A stretch of DNA of 64,000 nt from Neelides folsomi (lineage: Eukaryota; Arthropoda; Collembola; Neelipleona; Neelidae): assembly GCA_034687125.1 (NCBI GenBank), contig JAQGBZ010000027.1:186001-250000 (forward strand). The letters are read 5' to 3'. Shown piece by piece: positions 59,440-64,000 of this stretch. The position numbers were made by a program, and so were the translations under genes. How positions within the stretch are numbered: the stretch's first letter is position 1; every line of letters starts with the position of its first letter. The notes under the pieces were generated by a model that worked only from the letters and a program-made list of their open reading frames with translations, made no database searches and was not told the DNA's origin.

Positions 59440-60815
59440 CTAGCATTTAAGGCTCTTTCCAGTCTCGACACAAATAACAGCTTGAATTTCTATCATTTCC
59501 TTCTCAAGCTGCTGCGTAGCGATTTTTGTTGCTTTTACCTGAATTAGATCAAAATATAAATTGCATTATAAAAACCTTATAAAGATAAATATTTTTAACT
59601 TGAGCAACTTGAGTTAAACATTGTACCTCACAAAGAACAGCCTCAAGACGGTCAAGAAGAGCAAATGACGGGAATTCAGCGCATGCAAGAAACGCGGTTT
59701 TGGCAGTGAGTCTCGTTAATTCTTCAACGCTGCATAAATAAGTTTCTATCTCCTATAATCAATCATTATTATTAGCATTTCAATTACGTATTATTTGTTG
59801 TTAAATCATGTTTATAATTGTATAGCTTTTTTTAAAAATGTTTCATTTCCATACAATGATACTCTGAAGAAGGTCTTGCATTTTCCCTCTTAAAATCGTA
59901 ATTTTAATGTCAATAAGTTCGGTATTTGGTCTTGCACAAGCTCGGCTCTCGTGTAACAAATCAATCATCATTTGTAAATATTCTCTGAAATCAAATCATT
60001 GAAGTGTTGAATATTAATATTCAATATTTATTTTAAATGTGGTATGGAGAATGTTAATATGATTAAACAAAATAACTCACCTGTATTTACAGTGATAATC
60101 TTGAATAGTAGATAGAACTTCCCCAAGGAGTCGAGTAACGGCATCAGTCGTTAAAGAATTCGCTTGTCTTACTAAGAACTCGTGCGAAAGAGCCTCTTGT
60201 TCAACCTTCCACTTCATCTGTTTTCGCAACAAATAATAGTTATATAAAGACTATTTGCGAAAAACTAAATTTAATAAAAATGTAATACCGGACACGTGAT
60301 TGAAAATCGTTCATCATCCATGCATACTGACTCTTTCTGATTGTTCTGACATTGCTGATTACACTGGCATTTCGATTCATTTAAACAACAGTCTGGACAT
60401 TTCCCTTCACATTTTACTGTAGTTGGGCAAAATGACTTTAAAGGAGGAGAACAGTTCATATTTGGACTATCACAAGGTGATCCGCACTCACAGTCCAATT
60501 TAGGAATTTTTTCGCAAGAGACGTTCGTCAGTAAACCAAATGTGAATCCTAATGGGACACCAACAAAACTCCATCGTGGAATCTGGTCAATATACAAAAC
60601 ATAATGAAAAATCAATTCAAATCATAATCAAGTTCTTCAATGCTGTTTATAAATATTCTCACCTCTTTTGTAGTGACGAACTGTCTTTGACATTGGGACA
60701 GGGAAATTGAGCGAGAATTAAAGTTTGTTGGTTTGTAATGATCGAAGAGGAGTTTTATTGTGAATAAAAGGGGCCTTTTGCCGTATTGAAAAAACTTGAT
60801 AAATTTTGTCGCCAT
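59440..60815 (-). CDS. DIABLO/Smac-like mitochondrial protein with a Cys-rich insert
   Basis: Six exons (60663-60815, 60289-60582, 60081-60217, 59855-59984, 59627-59752, 59440-59538) give 312 residues. The basic N-terminus (MATKFIKFFQYGKRPLLFTI) suggests a mitochondrial presequence. A hydrophobic stretch WSFVGVPLGFTFGLLTNVSC parallels WHKTVTIGFGVTLCAVPI of human Smac. A segment of about 70 residues with 18 or so cysteines follows (CECGSPCDSPNMNC, KCEGKCPDCC, CQCNQQCQ). The rest is all-helical. Its start EALSHEFLVRQANSLTTDAV resembles Smac EALMRRAVSLVTDST, and DYHCKYREYLQMM with the later ETYLCSVEELTRLTAKTAF keeps the three-helix pattern. No AVPI-type IAP-binding tetrapeptide is obvious. Smac homology is my inference from pattern; a lineage-specific mitochondrial protein is the alternative. 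Confidence 0.6.
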
Positions 60816-61250
60816 TTTAATAGGATTAAAAGTTAATTCAAACAGTAACTGGTTGTTAATTGAGGTTAAACAAAAAATTAAAATCTACATTATAAATTAT
60901 AACAAATGTTTGACTTTTTTAGAAAACAATCCCTTTATTTACAAATAAATATTTCCTAGGAAGAAATATAAATTTTAAAAAAATGAACTAGTCAAAAGTC
61001 AAAGTGAAGATTAAAAATTGAAAGAGATGATTGACATGAGCCGATGATCGAGCGAGAAAAAAACTAGAAAAAAGATTTAGCTATTTAAACTTGCGCCTAA
61101 ATACTTTAGCCTTTTCTCACGAATAATTTCCATTTAGCCCCAAAAATTAATTTGAAAATAAGAAAAGTTAAATAGGTTGATGATTATGTATTAAGAACTT
61201 TAAGAATTAAACAATGCACGAATAAACTAACGGAATTTACGTAAATATTA
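60816..61250. other. Spacer between DIABLO-like gene and RCC1L
   Basis: About 435 bases between the start of one minus-strand gene and the stop of the next. No feature seen. Confidence 0.45.
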
Positions 61251-63342
61251 TTAAATCGCTTTTGAAATTATAAAAGTATGATCATAACCTAATAAAGCTT
61301 TCACAACAGATCCTTGTAAAGTGACCTGAAACAAAATAAAAAAATAATCAATATTCTTATCAAATTATACAAAAATTGTAATGTATAAATATAAGTAAGA
61401 ATGTTTTTACCCTCAAAGGATATGTCTGGGGTTTGTTTGTAAAAGATGGCCCAAGTCCAAGACAGCCATGAGTGTCTTTCCCCCACATGTAAAGATCTCC
61501 TTTGTTGGTTATTGCTGAAGCATGATAAACATTTGCGCTGACTTTAATTATTCGACTATCTAAATTAAATTCATTTCTTCCGCATAATGGTGGAGGAATT
61601 AACGAAGGCTTTTTAATTCTTAAATTTGATGGCCCTAGCCCTAGACCCAATCCTTGACCCCACGAATAAGCATCACCATGTTCTATATAAATATAAAAAA
61701 TATTGTTTAATGATTAAATTGGAAATGCATTTGGGATTGCTTAATAAAATATTTGATAATTTCAAAGAATTTTAAATAATGTTTACGGTTTATAGTACCA
61801 TTGAGAATTATTGAAAAACGTGAACCAACTGCTGCATCAACAATTTTCCCAATTTGAGAAGGTAAGTTGATCCTTTTGGGATAATGCAAATTTTGACACA
61901 TTGCATCTTCATCATAAGGATCCAATTGACCAATTTCATTTGATCCCCAGCCGAAAATTTCGCCATTCTCTAAACAAACATTATAAAATGTTACAATAAA
62001 TAATTAGTTGATTGATAGATATTTAATCAATAAATGAAACGGGAATTTGGGAATTTGCAATGAAAATTACTTGTGATGGCAATACTATTCTCTCCTGAGG
62101 TTACGACATGAGTTACAATTTCTCCTTGAAGATCTCCACCAACTTCTCTTGGTTCATGAAATGGTCCATCTCGACCTAACACACCTCGATCGTTTGATCC
62201 AAAAGAATACAACCTTCCGTTTTCAGTTAAACAATAGCTAAACAAAAAATTAATTTCAAATGAGTAATTGAAATATATAGAAAGGTTCAAGTTGAAATTA
62301 AAGATAAATAATATTTACCTTATATTCGAATGACAAGCAATTTTGGTAACTTTATTCTCAGTCTTATTTTCGAAATCACCAACTTTGTGTATGAACCTTG
62401 AACCAAAATAATCTTCGTCTGGAATCACAGTTCTCCCACATTGACCTTCAGAATTTGAACCAAAGGAAAACAGACCTTGGCCCTCAACAGCGACTAGTGA
62501 ATGTGCAGCTCCAGCACCAAGAGCTTTTACTTTACACATTGATTTTCTTAATGGTAGTTGTATTGGAACAGGAGAAATAAGACATTGCAAAGGCACTTTT
62601 GATTCTGCTTCTTGATACCCTAATAATTATATATAATTAGACTAAATTGTATTTTATGAATGATTTTAAGATTTGATTAGAAAGTGATACCAACACTAAT
62701 TATGTAATTCATGAATAAAATAATTAAGAAGTACCTATTTGAGAATGTGTATTTAAACCCGTGCCAAAAAGGCAGAAATCATCAGGGTCATCTTTTCTTT
62801 TAGCAGCGAAAAGTGTGAAACCATTTCCAGCTGCAACATCCGAAACGACATGATATTCTGAAAATGAGTGTCGTACAGGTCGAGAAATGTGATGCATTTC
62901 TTTATGGGTCAATTTTGATGGCATTAGAAAATTTGGTATTCCAAGACCTCCATGCCAAGTACATCCAAAAACGTATAAACGGTTCTTTTGAAGATTTATT
63001 TTGGCATAGTCGAAGGCTAAAGAAAAAATTAAAATTAATAATCAGTAAATAGTCTACTTTATAAAGATGCAATTAACTTACAGTATTAATTATTTTAATA
63101 TTGAAAACCAATTTACTATTTTTTCATTCATTTAGCTTACTTGGCATTTTTGCTTCAATTTCTGGATCTTTATCCGGTTTAGGGAGTCGATCTACAATTG
63201 GATCATAAATGGATCCATATATTTGTTTACTCTTTGGAATTTTAACAATTTTTTGTTTCTTTTTCGCGTTGATGTATCGTACATTGTTTAAATTAGTACG
63301 GAAAGATTTCTTAAATATAGTTAACTTTGAGGATGAAAACAT
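61251..63342 (-). CDS. RCC1L: RCC1-like protein, mitochondrial (RCC1L/WBSCR16)
   Basis: RCC1L is a mitochondrial beta-propeller needed for mitoribosome assembly and for OPA1-related fusion. Seven exons (63141-63342, 62735-63016, 62319-62619, 62071-62237, 61799-61969, 61411-61682, 61251-61325) give 489 residues; human is 464. I chose the ATG at 63342 because it begins a good presequence (MFSSSKLTIFKKSFRTN). The open frame upstream has no ATG. RCC1 repeats are collinear with human: RLYVFGCTWHGGLGIPNF, DFCLFGTGLNTHSQIG, GQGLFSFGSNSEGQCGR, GRLYSFGSNDRGVLGRDG, GEIFGWGSNEIGQL, GDAYSWGQGLGLGLG and GDLYMWGKDTHGCLGLG. The family block GGDL followed by IPPPLCGRNEFN is also present. Complete. Confidence 0.93.
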
Positions 63343-64000
63343 GGTTAAAAACTTTAAAATATAAGGCACGTTACGTTTGCCGGATTTGTCTTTCAATTGA
63401 GGAATTGAGATTTTATATGTCTTACGCAGCTTATACTTTTGTGTATCTTTCAAATGCTCGCCTTTCCCATACACACTTCAATGATAATTTATGATTAATC
63501 AATTAATGTTTAAATGACTGAAGATTAACTATTTAGTGGTTATAAATCAAGATATGAAAGTTATTATTGCAAATGCCAAATTAAGAGCAAATTGAACTGT
63601 TATTGATTAAAACCTTCTAATTAATTTTATTCAATGTTAATTATAAGCCAATTCATTGGCCATTCGTTAACAATAAAGTTCAAAATAAAACAAAGGGATT
63701 TTATAAAATGAATTAAATGAATACATTGAGATTAGCTTCGTTATGATAGACACCGTGCTCAAGTAATGATTGTTATATTTAACAAAAGTCGAAACTATCT
63801 ACATACCACTATTTTTAACCTAATTTTAGACCTATTAAAAACTACGAAATCAACCCAAGTATTTCATACGCATAAATGTTAGTTAATAATATAACCGAAA
63901 AGCTTCATATTGTATGATTGAACGCAAAAATTAATCGTGATGATTAAATGGCAATATAGTTATACTAATAAGTAATTAACAAGTGTAAAAAATCATTTTA
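63343..64000. other. RCC1L 5' flank to window end
   Basis: About 660 bases. Up to about 63474 a minus-strand frame is open in phase with RCC1L but without a Met, so it is probably 5' UTR. Beyond it the sequence is AT-rich with no supportable feature. Confidence 0.45.

Noticed and set aside
1-64000. CRISPR arrays, operons, phage or viral cassettes
   Set aside because: The window is a spliced eukaryotic nuclear region; no regularly spaced repeats and no capsid- or envelope-like proteins were seen.

Overview
This window is an AT-rich piece of an animal (metazoan) nuclear genome. Genes are broken by many short introns (mostly 40-150 bases, GT-AG), and proteins such as dual oxidase, GLG1, CCDC50, strumpellin, DIABLO/Smac-like and DM9 point to an invertebrate animal. 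A DRC3 gene implies motile cilia or flagella, which argues against a nematode. The trypsin-like protease has a crustacean/insect-like pro-region (CG..RN ... EFPW), so an arthropod such as a small-genome crustacean is possible. The phylum cannot be fixed from sequence reading alone. All exon models were built by hand from splice signals, reading phase and remembered family sequences; each closes in frame, but single junctions may be a few bases off.

Layout: 1-5684 holds no gene I can support. WASHC5/strumpellin (-, 5685-10658) lies head to head with DRC3 (+, 11079-14978). DUOX (+, 15337-23587, 27 exons) follows and converges on CCDC50 (-, 24083-25725). A secreted pancreatic-lipase-family enzyme (+, 26845-28478) converges on MRPL18 (-, 28673-29830), which shares a 332-base divergent promoter region with EIF3I (+, 30163-31797). 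CHCHD7 (+, 32027-32511) converges on PIGK (-, 32793-34420). GLG1 (-, 35797-40736) is divergent from a DM9 protein (+, 41135-42040). A trypsin-like protease (+, 42739-44254) converges on UBE2C (-, 44999-45978). Histone H1 (-, 47418-48095) follows. Then come a degenerate LINE (49757-50800), YAE1 (-, 50962-51642), an internally deleted Tc1-type transposon (51881-52954), a purple acid phosphatase (+, 54337-56457), a GT31 glycosyltransferase (+, 57519-58721), a DIABLO/Smac-like protein (-, 59440-60815) and RCC1L (-, 61251-63342).

The genes are mostly unrelated housekeeping functions: endosomal actin, cilia, ROS production, secretory-pathway glycoprotein and GPI-anchor handling, mitochondrial translation and import, cell cycle and chromatin. 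Four are mitochondrial (MRPL18, CHCHD7, RCC1L, DIABLO-like), but they are not clustered. The best candidates for something undescribed are the roughly 370-residue C-terminal extension of DRC3, the cysteine-rich insert in the DIABLO-like protein, the MRPL18 tail, the rearranged activation site of the protease, and an inverted duplication inside the Tc1 transposase.
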